Shown here one piece after another: positions 1 through 8,502 of a stretch of DNA of 64,000 nucleotides (the stretch's first letter is position 1; the number at the start of each line of letters is the position of its first letter). The stretch covers positions 4,168,501 to 4,232,500 of the forward strand of contig NZ_CP026681.1 of NCBI RefSeq assembly GCF_002949735.1, written 5' to 3'. This DNA is from Nostoc sp. 'Peltigera membranacea cyanobiont' N6 (lineage in GTDB: Bacteria > Cyanobacteriota > Cyanobacteriia > Cyanobacteriales > Nostocaceae). Below the pieces are notes generated by a model that was not told the origin of the DNA, searched no databases, and saw only the letters and a program-made list of their open reading frames with translations. Both the position numbers and the translations under genes were made by a program.

Positions 1-56
1 CAATTAGCTGGGTAAATTGGGGTGTAGATCCAGAAGAATTTGGTGTGCAAACATAA
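1..56 (+). CDS. DUF6745-type protein, 3' end only
   Basis: Only the last 17 codons and the TAA are inside the window. They encode the same C-terminus (SWVNWGVDPEEFGVQT) as the next complete gene. Bases 1-119 are identical to 1279-1397, so this is the tail of at least a third tandem copy lying upstream. Nothing can be said about the rest of the protein. Confidence 0.75.
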   Translation, partial: ISWVNWGVDPEEFGVQT

Positions 57-119
57 TTGCTTAAAGGATTTCCCCATTTAGAAATTGTTCAAATAGGTAA
101 AAATTCTTGATTAGTAAAA

Positions 120-1334
120 ATGATTTACACGCTAACACCTGAGCAAGAGGCTTTGATTCCAGTTTATCGGGAAAAGTGGCGAGCGATCGCGCTTTCAACT
201 GAGCGAATTGATCGTAAAAAAGCCTCTGAAGCCTTAAAAGTTGCTTATGCTGCCTTTGGCTTTGAAGTACCTGAGATTATTTTTTGTGATAGTCCGTATG
301 CTGCTTTCAGCGAGATGTTTCTAAATAAATTTGACCAATTAATACAAAAATTGGAATTTCCTATTATTAGCAGATTAAATAAATCATCTGTAAGCCGAAT
401 AAAAAAGCAAGAAAAAGTTTTTCAGCCTCTACCAGAACTCCTCGGTAAGCAAATAGACTTTTTTCATGAAGTAATGAATTTACCAATATTTCAGACAATA
501 GATACCAAAATATTATATAATTGTCTTTATTTGGAATTGGATAGTAATGGTTGGGATTACGGGCATGGACTATTATATACACATCTCCAACCTGAACTCA
601 TTACCAAAATATATGAAAAGTTACATCAACCTGGGACAAAACTACATAACCGGATTGGAAAGCGATTGTGGTTTTTTCTAAGAAAAAGTTTAGGTTCTCA
701 TATAGGGAACGTTTATTGGAAATCCTGGCAACCAGATAAAAATGCTACAGTAGCTAGTGTATATGATTTTTATTTTAAGGTTTTAAATTTTGATTATGAT
801 GTGAAAAAATTCCAGCACTATCAATCATTGATTATAGAATGTGGCTGGATTTTTGCTTTTGAAAAAGTAGCAATTATCTGCGATCGCCCCCTTCACCTAC
901 GCTTCGACAATCAAAATCGTCTCCACGCTGAAGGCGAACCCGCTATTGAATTTATTGATGGATATAGCCTTTACTCCTACCACGGCGTAACCTTGCCTGA
1001 AAAATACGGTAAAATCCACCAGCAGCAATGGCAATCTCAATGGCTTTTAACAGAAGAAAATGCCGAACTACGGCGAGTGTTAATTCAGGGTATTGGTTAC
1101 GCCAGAATTTGCGAAGAATTGCAAGCTATTGAATTAGATACTTGGGCTGAATACACACTATTAAAAATTGATGCTGATGTTGATGAAGAAGCTATTCATT
1201 TACTAAAAATGACTTGTCCTAGCACAAACTTTATTCATGCCTTACGAGTTCCACCGAATATGAACTCAGCACTTGAAGCAATTAGCTGGGTAAATTGGGG
1301 TGTAGATCCAGAAGAATTTGGTGTGCAAACATAA
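120..1334 (+). CDS. DUF6745-type protein, tandem copy 1
   Basis: This 404-residue protein is of unknown function. Its C-terminal 160 residues (GWIFA, CDRPLHLRFDN, LHAEGEPAIEF, DGYSLYSYHGV, LPEKYG) resemble what I recall as DUF6745, a domain found in cyanobacteria and actinobacteria. It has no signal peptide or membrane segment. The first 31 residues and the last 160 closely match the next gene, whereas residues about 32-240 differ almost completely. The spacer before it is identical to the spacer before the next gene, so the pair arose by tandem duplication. The start is ATG in MIYTLTPEQEAL, shared by both copies. No catalytic motif is apparent. Confidence 0.8.
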   Translation: MIYTLTPEQEALIPVYREKWRAIALSTERIDRKKASEALKVAYAAFGFEVPEIIFCDSPYAAFSEMFLNKFDQLIQKLEFPIISRLNKSSVSRIKKQEKVFQPLPELLGKQIDFFHEVMNLPIFQTIDTKILYNCLYLELDSNGWDYGHGLLYTHLQPELITKIYEKLHQPGTKLHNRIGKRLWFFLRKSLGSHIGNVYWKSWQPDKNATVASVYDFYFKVLNFDYDVKKFQHYQSLIIECGWIFAFEKVAIICDRPLHLRFDNQNRLHAEGEPAIEFIDGYSLYSYHGVTLPEKYGKIHQQQWQSQWLLTEENAELRRVLIQGIGYARICEELQAIELDTWAEYTLLKIDADVDEEAIHLLKMTCPSTNFIHALRVPPNMNSALEAISWVNWGVDPEEFGVQT

Positions 1335-1397
1335 TTGCTTAAAGGATTTCCCCATTTAGAAATTGTTCAAATAGGTAAAAATTCTTGATTAGTAAAA

Positions 1398-2489
1398 ATG
1401 ATTTACATGCTAACACCTGAGCAAGAGGCTTTGATTCCAGTTTATCGGGAAAAGTGGCGAGCGATCGCGCTTTCAACTGAGCGAATTGATCGCGAAAAAG
1501 CGGCAGAAGCGGTCAAAGCTACTTATGTTTTGATTGGTATGGAAGAACCTGAGATAGTTTTTTATGATAGCCCGAATGCTGCTTTGATAACTACTTTAAG
1601 CAAATTATCACAAGAACTTGGTAGCGATTGGGATGGTTTGGATCTGTGGGGGAAATTATGTATTTATGAACTACCGCCTGCAAACGTATGTAACGACCTA
1701 GAGGATGAATTATATAAACAAATTGATGGCGAACTTCATTCTCTACTGAGGTTTGAATTAAAAACAAAACTAGAGATTAGTATAAATAATTGTAACCATT
1801 GCTGGGAATTGTGGAGCGAATTAGACAGACAATTGGAAAGTCAACTACAACTTGAAGTGGAAAATGCCAAGGATGACTGCATTCACTATGAAATATTAGC
1901 TTGCGGTGCAAGTTTAGATGATTTTTGTATTTCGGTTTTGGATTGTGTATACGATCCAGTGAAATGGAATTCCTTTGAGTCAGTAGTCAAAGAGTGCGGC
2001 TGGATTTTCGCAGGTAAAAATATTTGTATTGTCTGCGATCGCCCCCTTCACCTGCGCTTCGACAATGAAAACCGCCTCCACGCTGAGGGTGAACCCGCGA
2101 TTGAATTTACCGATGGATATAGTTTGTACTCATACCACGGCGTAACCTTGCCGGAAAAATACGGTAAAATCCACCCGCAGCAATGGCAAGCTAATTGGCT
2201 TTTATCAGAGGAAAACGCCGAACTACGGCGAGTATTAATTGAGGGTATCGGTTACGCCAGAATTTGCCAAGAATTACAAGCAATTGAATTAGATACTTGG
2301 CAAGAATACACGCTATTAAAAATAGATAATGATGTTGATGAAGAATCAATTTATTTATTAAAAATGACTTGTCCTAGCACAAGCTTTATTCACGCTTTGC
2401 GAGTTCCACCGACAATTAAATCAGCGCGTGAGGCAATTTGCTGGGTAAATTGGGGAGTAGATCCAGAGGCATTTGGTGTGCAAACATAA
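1398..2489 (+). CDS. DUF6745-type protein, tandem copy 2
   Basis: This 363-residue paralogue of the preceding gene starts 63 bp after that gene's stop. Bases 1279-1489 repeat 1-211 with one mismatch, so the spacer and first 31 codons are almost identical. The C-terminal 160 residues are also highly similar, but the central 165 residues are unrelated in sequence and about 40 residues shorter. The centre is acidic and contains several Cys and Trp residues. The conserved ends with a replaced centre suggest recombination between family members. Function is unknown. Confidence 0.8.
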   Translation: MIYMLTPEQEALIPVYREKWRAIALSTERIDREKAAEAVKATYVLIGMEEPEIVFYDSPNAALITTLSKLSQELGSDWDGLDLWGKLCIYELPPANVCNDLEDELYKQIDGELHSLLRFELKTKLEISINNCNHCWELWSELDRQLESQLQLEVENAKDDCIHYEILACGASLDDFCISVLDCVYDPVKWNSFESVVKECGWIFAGKNICIVCDRPLHLRFDNENRLHAEGEPAIEFTDGYSLYSYHGVTLPEKYGKIHPQQWQANWLLSEENAELRRVLIEGIGYARICQELQAIELDTWQEYTLLKIDNDVDEESIYLLKMTCPSTSFIHALRVPPTIKSAREAICWVNWGVDPEAFGVQT

Positions 2490-2510
2490 TTGCTTCAGTG
2501 AATTTCCCTA

Positions 2511-2677
2511 TTTAGAGGATGTTTGAAAAGTTCTATTGTAGGTATCAAAACGTTCTAGATCCCCCTAAATCCCCCTTAAAAAGGGGGACTTTGATTCTTC
2601 CCCCTTTTTAAGGGGGGTTAGGGGGGATCGCTAAGTGCCTAAAATCACGGCGAAATATTTTTCAAACATCCTCTAAA
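2511..2677. mobile_element. MITE-like element with 19-bp terminal inverted repeats
   Basis: A perfect 19-bp inverted repeat (tttagaggatgtttgaaaa at 2511-2529, its complement at 2659-2677) bounds 167 bp with no ORF. Inside, 2558-2629 forms a long hairpin of C5/G5 runs beginning and ending in GATC. This suits a miniature inverted-repeat element mobilised in trans. An AT dinucleotide can be read on both sides as a possible target duplication, but that is weak. It lies directly after the second DUF6745 copy. Confidence 0.6.
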
Positions 2678-2770
2678 TGAGAATGAAATAGTCCTAGAAT
2701 CGCTATATTGTTAGGAAATATCAAGTCCCGCAACAATACTGGTTTTTGTTTTTCAAACCACACACAAAAC

Positions 2771-2801
2771 ATAAGACGCAAAGGATAATTTTGCGTCTTA
2801 T
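2771..2801 (-). terminator. Hairpin terminator of the porin gene
   Basis: A 12-bp stem (ataagacgcaaa / tttgcgtcttat) with a short loop lies 16 bp past the porin stop codon. The following T run on the minus strand is short (GTTTTG), so termination may be imperfect. Confidence 0.55.
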
Positions 2802-2816
2802 TTTAATATTTAAAAA

Positions 2817-4439
2817 TTAGAAAGTGAATGTGGTTCTCACTGTACCAATGACGATATCATCGTTTTGATTATTATGATCTGGCGCTGTCAGCCAGATAAC
2901 TCCTGGGGTGATGCTGATATTGTCACTCAACTTATATTGATAGAAACCTTCAATGTGATATGAAGTGTCTGGGTCTTTGTTAATACCTGCATTGCTGAGA
3001 GAACTGCTCACGCTGGTAACTCTAGGTTCCATACCCACAATAATGCCTGCAATGTTACCTGTTTTCCCAAGATCGGGGAAAGCCAGTGTGACGGCATAGT
3101 TCCAGATGTCAGCATCGCCAGGAGTAACCGAAAGGACGCGAGCTTTGGTCAAGCCAGCCCAACCGCCAATCACGAATTTTGAGCTAGGTTGAAAGGATGC
3201 TTCTATACCGTAGGAGTTACTAGAAGCATTCTCCAATATGTCATTAGCGTTATTGCTACCACCACTACCATTGGCAAAAAAAGTATTTTTGTAGGCGTTA
3301 AGGTAGGTCAAACCAAGGGTAATTTGGTTGCTAGGCTTAACAGTTAACTGTGCCATAGCACCATAAGCACCATTGAATAGTCCAGAGCCTAGTTGAGGGT
3401 TAGCAGCATCATTTGCTAAATACCCCAAGCTTAGTTCGAGCTTATCACTGAACTCGTGTTTGATTCCGATACCAGCACCATTGGCTAGATAATAAATTGG
3501 GTTGCGAGTTCCAAAATGGGAAAGGGCACCGCTACCACCGTCCCCATCTAGGTATGGGTTGACGGTGTTAGTGAAATCATCAATTGCACCTGCGTTTGCT
3601 TCCAGGGTGATACCTGTTTTACTACCGAGAGGGAACTGATACAATAATGCATCTATCACAACTCCATTACTGTTGTTACCACCAGCAAATCGGAAGTCAC
3701 CTTCTGGTGTAAAGGTAGCAGTCTGAGAGAAGGGGTCTAGGTTTGTTGCCTGAAGTCGTGTTCTGAGTAAATCTTTTCCAGTGAAACTGGTGTCGAGGTT
3801 CAGACGTACCCGGTCTGCGAGGACAGCATTTTGGTTGACTTCTTGACCATTAACTGTATTACCACTTACAACACTTGCGATCGCAATTACGACTTCACCA
3901 TTCAGCTTGGTTGTGGTTGAGAATTGATGCGTCTCCAATTCAGCACTTTTAGCTTCTACTGCATCTACACGACCTCGGAGTGTCGCCAGTTCTGCTGAAA
4001 AATCTGTTTGCAGTTTTTGTAATGTGGCTAAATCTTCTTTCTTAACTAAATCGCCTGTGGCTGTAGCAATCAGTTCGTTAACGCGATCGAGACAAGCATT
4101 CAAACCAGCCGCAAACTCATATCGCGTTAATGCCCGATTACCGCGATAAGTGCTATTTGGGTATCCTGCAATACAACCATAGCGCTCAACCAATGACTGC
4201 AACGCTTGGAATGCCCAGTCGGTGGGTTGTACATCAGAAAATTGAGACACAGAAGTAACTTGTGCCATTGCCCGATCTGGCGCTATGTTCTCAGCTTTGA
4301 TGTCTGGATTAGCTAAAACTTGCGGTTGATTGATTTCAGACGTACTAGATGTTTCACCTGCAAATGCAGCAGTATTCACAAATAGCAATGCACAGCAAAC
4401 TGCTGGACTAACTAGCAGATATTTACAGAATTTTTGCAT
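2817..4439 (-). CDS. SLH-domain outer-membrane porin (iron-uptake/SomB type)
   Basis: A 540-residue cyanobacterial porin that should form a beta-barrel in the outer membrane. It begins with a signal peptide (KYLLVSPAVCCALLFV, then AFAGET). An SLH domain follows (FSDVQPTDWAFQALQSL, YGCIAGYP, ALTRYEFAAGLNACLDRV), which tethers to peptidoglycan-linked polymer. A short coiled coil comes next, then an OprB-like barrel ending in an aromatic C-terminus (TFTF). I start at the internal Met (MQKFCKYLL) because GAGGAG lies a few bases upstream; the longer reading frame to 4502 has no such site. It is divergent from znuACB with a Zur-like box between them, so metal-responsive control is plausible. The substrate cannot be read from sequence. 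Confidence 0.88.
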   Translation of the reverse strand: MQKFCKYLLVSPAVCCALLFVNTAAFAGETSSTSEINQPQVLANPDIKAENIAPDRAMAQVTSVSQFSDVQPTDWAFQALQSLVERYGCIAGYPNSTYRGNRALTRYEFAAGLNACLDRVNELIATATGDLVKKEDLATLQKLQTDFSAELATLRGRVDAVEAKSAELETHQFSTTTKLNGEVVIAIASVVSGNTVNGQEVNQNAVLADRVRLNLDTSFTGKDLLRTRLQATNLDPFSQTATFTPEGDFRFAGGNNSNGVVIDALLYQFPLGSKTGITLEANAGAIDDFTNTVNPYLDGDGGSGALSHFGTRNPIYYLANGAGIGIKHEFSDKLELSLGYLANDAANPQLGSGLFNGAYGAMAQLTVKPSNQITLGLTYLNAYKNTFFANGSGGSNNANDILENASSNSYGIEASFQPSSKFVIGGWAGLTKARVLSVTPGDADIWNYAVTLAFPDLGKTGNIAGIIVGMEPRVTSVSSSLSNAGINKDPDTSYHIEGFYQYKLSDNISITPGVIWLTAPDHNNQNDDIVIGTVRTTFTF

Positions 4440-4773
4440 TTTTCTCCTCACACTGATCTCCAATTCACACCCAAAACACGTTTTTTTGAACGTGTTTTTC
4501 ATAAGAATATTTGTCAGTAATCTTATCAGAAGTAAGCAAACTTTTTAACAAAAAAAGTCAAGAATTCCTAATTATTCAGAGAAAACTAAATTACTGAGGG
4601 CTGTACCATCTGAAAAATTTTGTTGTTACTTATTACACAGAAAACTCAGAATAATATTATGTGTCTTGAATGAGAATGAGAATTATTATAGTATAAATTT
4701 AGAATAAGTCTCATTGTCAAAATTCCTTTTGACAGAGGCAGGCGTTGCAGCCATTTTGAGGAGAAAAGACTGT
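4440..4773. promoter_or_regulatory. Divergent promoter region between porin and znuA
   Basis: This 334-bp AT-rich spacer separates the divergent starts of the porin and znuA genes. It contains the Zur-like palindrome at 4677-4691 and ends in the znuA ribosome-binding site GAGGAG. No other gene is supported here. Confidence 0.6.
4677..4691 (+). promoter_or_regulatory. Candidate Zur (Fur-family) binding site
   Basis: TGAGAATTATTATAG matches the Fur/Zur 7-1-7 palindrome (TGATAATnATTATCA) at 11 of 14 positions, 83 bp before the chosen znuA start. An adjacent TGAGAAT half-site (4671-4677) overlaps it. Zur repression of zinc importers is well established in Anabaena; assignment of this site is by pattern only. 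Confidence 0.55.
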
Positions 4774-5784
4774 ATGGGGAATTGCAGAGGACTGAGAATA
4801 GGCAGACAAAGAAGGGGCATATTGTCCATAATTGCTCTGTTAATGTTGTCAATGACTGGTGGCTGTAGCCAATCGAATCCGAATCAGGGATCAACTTCTC
4901 AACAGTTGCCGCCAGCACAGGCGACTACATCCACGCCAGTAGCGCAGTTAGGGAAAACTAAAGTAGTGACGACATTTTTGCCGATATATTTGTTTACTAA
5001 GGCAGTTGTTGGGAATGTGGCAGATGTCGAAATTCTAGTGCCGCCGGGTACGGAGGTACATGAATACCAAGCGACACCTGAAAATGTTAAAGCGATCGCA
5101 ACTGCGAATGTGTTAGTAAAAAATGGTTTAGGTTTGGAGGGATTTCTGGAAAATACTGTCAAAAATGCCCAAAACGCCAAATTAGTTGAAATTGATGCCA
5201 GTAATGGTATTAAACCCTTAAATGAAATTTCACCTGTTGTGAAAACAGGGAAAGATGAACAAGATCGCGAACACCCCCAAGGTAATCCTCATGTTTGGTT
5301 AGATCCAGTTTTGGCAAAACAAGAGGTAACTAATATTCGGGATGGATTAATCGCTGCTGACCCGGCAAATAAAGCTACTTACGAGGCTAATGCTGCGGCT
5401 TATATTAAAGAATTAGAAAGTTTAAACGGTGAATTTCAGCAGACTTTACAGAAAACTCCTAGTTGTACCTTTATTACCTTTCATGATGCGTTTCCATATT
5501 TAGCTAAACGCTATAACCTCAAACAAGTTGCTGTGGTGCAAATTCCCGAAGATCAACTTTCACCAACTGATGTACAAAATGCGGTCAATGCTGTAAAAAA
5601 GTACAAAGTTAAAGCTTTATTTAGCGAACCAGGAGTAGATAACAAACTCCTAAGTAGCCTCTCAAAAGACTTGAAGTTAACTTTGCGTCCTCTGGATTCC
5701 CTAGAAACTGGCGAAACAGATCCACAACATTACTTTAAGGCGATGAAAGCTAACTTGCAAATTCTAGAAACTTCATGTAGATAA
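4774..5784 (+). CDS. znuA: Zinc/manganese ABC transporter, substrate-binding lipoprotein
   Basis: This 336-residue cluster A-I metal-binding protein captures Zn2+ or Mn2+ outside the membrane for the ZnuB permease. A basic N-terminus is followed by a hydrophobic stretch and a lipobox (MTGGC), so it should be a lipoprotein. Likely ligands are the His of GTEVHEYQ, the His of NPHVWLDP, the His of TFHDAFPYL and an acidic residue near the C-terminus. The loop before NPHVW is short and charged with one His, unlike the long His-rich loop of E. coli ZnuA, which leaves Mn2+ possible. I chose the ATG preceded by GAGGAG rather than an upstream TTG at 4714. It is the first gene of a three-gene unit. Confidence 0.88.
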   Translation: MGNCRGLRIGRQRRGILSIIALLMLSMTGGCSQSNPNQGSTSQQLPPAQATTSTPVAQLGKTKVVTTFLPIYLFTKAVVGNVADVEILVPPGTEVHEYQATPENVKAIATANVLVKNGLGLEGFLENTVKNAQNAKLVEIDASNGIKPLNEISPVVKTGKDEQDREHPQGNPHVWLDPVLAKQEVTNIRDGLIAADPANKATYEANAAAYIKELESLNGEFQQTLQKTPSCTFITFHDAFPYLAKRYNLKQVAVVQIPEDQLSPTDVQNAVNAVKKYKVKALFSEPGVDNKLLSSLSKDLKLTLRPLDSLETGETDPQHYFKAMKANLQILETSCR

Positions 5785-5810
5785 GTTAGTCATTTGTCCT
5801 TTGTGAAAAT

Positions 5811-5859
5811 CAATGACCAATGACCAATAACCAATGACCAATAACCAATGACTAATGAC
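5811..5859 (+). repeat. Heptanucleotide STRR (CAATGAC/CAATAAC)
   Basis: About seven 7-bp units fill the znuA-znuC spacer and run through the znuC start codon, supplying its first codons (MTND). This is the usual STRR type of heterocystous cyanobacteria. Confidence 0.85.
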
Positions 5860-6624
5860 ATTGCTATTTTTAAAGTAGAAGGATTAACTGTCTATCAAGG
5901 TAGTTATCTCGCTGTTCGAGATGTTTCATTTGAATTATTGCCGGGAACAGATACAGCCATAGTTGGCCCCAATGGTGCTGGTAAAAGTACTCTGGTAAAA
6001 GCGGTTTTAGATTTGATCCCTCGAAGTGCTGGTACGATTGAAATATTCGGTCGCCCAATTGCAAGGCTGGGGCGTTTGCGTCATTTTTTGGGCTACATGC
6101 CGCAAAATTTCATCTTTGACCGCAGTTTTCCTATTTCTGTTAGCGAATTGGTGGGACTGGGATGGGCTAAGGAATGGAAAAGGGGAGATTTATTTTTCTC
6201 CAAGCTGTGGAGACAAGATAAAGAAAAATCGGCAGCAGTAGTAGAAGCTTTACGGCGAACCGATGCTTATCATTTACAGCATCAAGCTATTGGTACTCTT
6301 AGCGGCGGTCAACTCAAGCGGGTGTTGTTAGCTTATTGTTTGGTAATGCCTCGGAAACTGTTGGTATTGGATGAAGCCTTTGCTGGTGTTGATGTGCAAG
6401 GTTCAGCAGATTTTTACGCTTTGCTAAATGAATTAAAGCGGGAGGAGGGTTGGACGGTATTACAAGTTTCTCATGATATTGATATGGTAAATCGCCATTG
6501 CGATCGCGTGCTTTGCCTGAACCAAAGCATTGTTTGTACTGGTAAGCCAGAAATTGCCCTCTCACCGCAAAACCTGTTAGCAACCTACGGCCCAGGTTTC
6601 AGTCGCTACCAGCACCAACATTAA
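5848..6624 (+). CDS. znuC: Zinc/manganese ABC transporter, ATPase subunit
   Basis: This 258-residue ABC ATPase powers metal import with ZnuB. It shows Walker A GPNGAGKST (residues 40-48), a Q-loop (YMPQNF), the signature LSGGQ, Walker B LLVLDEAF and the switch His in VSHD. Its length is normal. The start lies inside a heptanucleotide repeat that also offers other ATG triplets, so the exact N-terminus (MTNDIAIF) is a best guess; conserved sequence begins at FKVEGLTV. It ends immediately before znuB with no spacer, so translational coupling is likely. Confidence 0.92.
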   Translation: MTNDIAIFKVEGLTVYQGSYLAVRDVSFELLPGTDTAIVGPNGAGKSTLVKAVLDLIPRSAGTIEIFGRPIARLGRLRHFLGYMPQNFIFDRSFPISVSELVGLGWAKEWKRGDLFFSKLWRQDKEKSAAVVEALRRTDAYHLQHQAIGTLSGGQLKRVLLAYCLVMPRKLLVLDEAFAGVDVQGSADFYALLNELKREEGWTVLQVSHDIDMVNRHCDRVLCLNQSIVCTGKPEIALSPQNLLATYGPGFSRYQHQH

Positions 6625-7506
6625 ATGCCCATAAGTATGAATTTCTTCAATGATTGTCAGATAGCAAGGCTAGCGATCGCTAGTAGTAATGACTTGCTAG
6701 AGTTGTTAGTACTTCCCTCTATACAGCGTGCGATCGTTGGTGCTGTGTTAATGGGAATACTTGGTGGGATGTTGGGTAGTTTTGTCACCTTGCGCCAGTT
6801 ATCCTTTTTCAGCCACGCGGTTGGTCATGCAGCATTAGTAGGTGTGGCCTTAGGCGTGCTGCTACAAATAAATCCTACTTGGATGCTGTTACCTTTTACC
6901 TTGGTTTTCGGGGTGATTGTCCTCTACTTCATCGACAAAACCGATTTAGGCAGCGATAGCGTCCTTAGCATAGTGCTATCTGGGGCATTAGCGATCGGTT
7001 TAATTCTCACGAGCCTAATTAAAGGATATCGTGGCAACTTGATGGCTGTGCTGTTCGGCGATATTCTAGCGATCGACACCACAGATTTGATTTTGACGTT
7101 GCTGGTACTTATGGGAGGTAGCATATTTTTACTCTCAACCATGCGACAGCAAATATTATTGACCCTTAACCCCGATGTAGCACAAGTTCAAGGTATTCCC
7201 GTCCAGTTGTACCGCTACATCTTTGTAGTCTTGCTTTCACTTGCCGTTGCCGTAGCGATTAAAGCTGTCGGCGTTTTACTGGTGAACGCTTTTTTGGTTA
7301 TTCCTGCCTCTACCGCCAAATTGATGAGTCACCACTTTAGCCGCTTTCTAGTCATATCAGTGATAGTTGGTTCCATTAGCAGCATTGCTGGCATCATTGT
7401 CTCAGGCGTTTTCAACTTTGCTTCTGGCCCAAGTATTGTTCTTGTCCAATTTCTGCTATTTGTAGCGGTTTTCATCTGGTTTAAGTTGAATTTGAAAGCT
7501 GCCTAA
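6625..7506 (+). CDS. znuB: Zinc/manganese ABC transporter, permease subunit
   Basis: This 293-residue integral membrane protein of the ABC-3 family forms the metal channel partnered with ZnuC and ZnuA. Several hydrophobic segments are visible (AIVGAVLMGILGGMLGSFV, WMLLPFTLVFGVIVLYF, IFVVLLSLAVAVAIKAVGV, ISSIAGIIVSGVF). The characteristic region KAVGVLLVNAFLVIPA is present. The ATG directly abuts the znuC stop; a second in-frame ATG at 6637 is possible. Confidence 0.9.
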   Translation: MPISMNFFNDCQIARLAIASSNDLLELLVLPSIQRAIVGAVLMGILGGMLGSFVTLRQLSFFSHAVGHAALVGVALGVLLQINPTWMLLPFTLVFGVIVLYFIDKTDLGSDSVLSIVLSGALAIGLILTSLIKGYRGNLMAVLFGDILAIDTTDLILTLLVLMGGSIFLLSTMRQQILLTLNPDVAQVQGIPVQLYRYIFVVLLSLAVAVAIKAVGVLLVNAFLVIPASTAKLMSHHFSRFLVISVIVGSISSIAGIIVSGVFNFASGPSIVLVQFLLFVAVFIWFKLNLKAA

Positions 7507-7581
7507 ATCTTTTTTCTCCAAGGGCTTGCTATATTCTTGAATGTTTGCTACATTTATTAATCGTGGCTCACAAAAGCCCCA

Positions 7582-7654
<73 letters not shown>

Positions 7655-7747
7655 TTGAATGCACTGTCTAAAGCAAAAGGCCAATGAGCTTTTTGCTTTG
7701 GCAACGTTAAATCAAAACAGCCTTTCTGCGATATATTGTGATGTTAG

Positions 7748-8092
7748 CCAGATGATGGGCCAAAAGCGCAAAAGTCTGTATGGGTTGATGCAGCCTGTGC
7801 ATTTATGCAATGGTGCGATCGCCTTTCTCTCATCCTCTGTCAGCAGAAAATACCTGACGATGAGCGGTTTTTAGAAATTAGCAAAGGCCCCGACGAGCAG
7901 CGCTACGACATCATGCAGCGTCTTGATGGCTTAGTTACTGTCAAACCTTGGCCGGATCGCGAAAAACAATTTGCGGTCAACGTCGAAGCCTGTGACTTGT
8001 TTCAAGTAAAATTTGAAAGCAGCGCGGAACTGAGTCAAGCATTTCAGTCAGCCCCCATCAAGGTTTTAGAGTGGACATTTGTTAAGAGCTAG
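7748..8092 (+). pseudogene. DUF3891-like C-terminal fragment
   Basis: The open frame encodes WVDAACAFMQWCDRLSLIL, IPDDERFLEISKGPD, TVKPWPDREKQFAVNVEA and QSAPIKVLEWTFVK, which I recognise as the C-terminal part of DUF3891 proteins. The usual N-terminal half is absent: the frame is closed by a TAG at 7745 and tRNA-Phe lies just upstream. An ATG at 7805 could give a 95-residue protein with a GCGATCGC site near its start, so expression of a short product cannot be excluded. I favour a truncated gene. Confidence 0.5.
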
Positions 8093-8187
8093 ATGCACCT
8101 AAGTGTAAAATCTATCTCAGGCGATCGCTTCAATTAAGCCCAATATCCTATCAATCACAATATATGGTTAGTGGTTAAAGACAAAAA

Positions 8188-8225
8188 GACCAGCCTCCCA
8201 CAGCTGGTCTAGAAAATGTTTTTTG
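8188..8225 (+). terminator. Hairpin terminator
   Basis: Stem GACCAGC / GCTGGTC around an 8-nt loop, followed after AGAAAATG by a T6 run. It lies about 95 bp after the DUF3891 fragment. Confidence 0.5.
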
Positions 8226-8408
8226 CGTTGTCTTCTCAAGAGAGTTAAAACCCAATTGCGCGTTCCCAAAATGCAACGGGCAACTTTTCTTAACAATATT
8301 GTAACAGTCAACACAGTTTTTTCCTGAATATTCATCAAAAAAAGATATGAGCAAAACTTAAAAGCCTCTATCTATTAGAGTAATTCAGCAAATCGCAGGG
8401 CATAGATG

Positions 8409-8443
8409 GCAGGGGAAGCAGGGGAAGCAGGGGAAGCAGGGGA
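8409..8443. repeat. 9-bp tandem repeat (GCAGGGGAA)
   Basis: Four near-perfect 9-bp units occupy the spacer between two convergent genes. The same class of purine-rich unit appears inside coding sequence near 48.4 kb and 52.5 kb. Confidence 0.8.
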
Positions 8444-8465
8444 AAAGATGTAATTTTTCATTCTG

Positions 8466-8502
8466 CCAATGACCAATGACCAATGACTAATGACCAATGA
8501 CT
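8466..8502. repeat. Heptanucleotide STRR (CAATGAC) at the rqcH 3' end
   Basis: Five 7-bp units extend over the stop codon of the minus-strand RqcH gene and encode its last residues (VIGH). Confidence 0.85.

Larger units (their letters stand above)
1..1489 (+). repeat. Tandem duplication unit of the DUF6745 family
   Basis: Bases 1-211 and 1279-1489 match at every position except 130/1408 (C to T, changing Thr to Met at codon 4). The match covers a gene end, a 63-bp spacer and the beginning of the next gene. The repeat period is 1278 bp. Confidence 0.85.
8093..8486. other. Intergenic region with terminator and two repeat arrays
   Basis: This 394-bp spacer holds a hairpin at 8188-8209, an array of (GCAGGGGAA) units at 8409-8443 and the beginning of a heptanucleotide STRR at 8466. 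I see no gene. Confidence 0.6.

Noticed and set aside
7659..7874. 71-codon ORF just after tRNA-Phe
   Set aside because: It overlaps the DUF3891 remnant in another frame; the remnant frame has the recognisable sequence.
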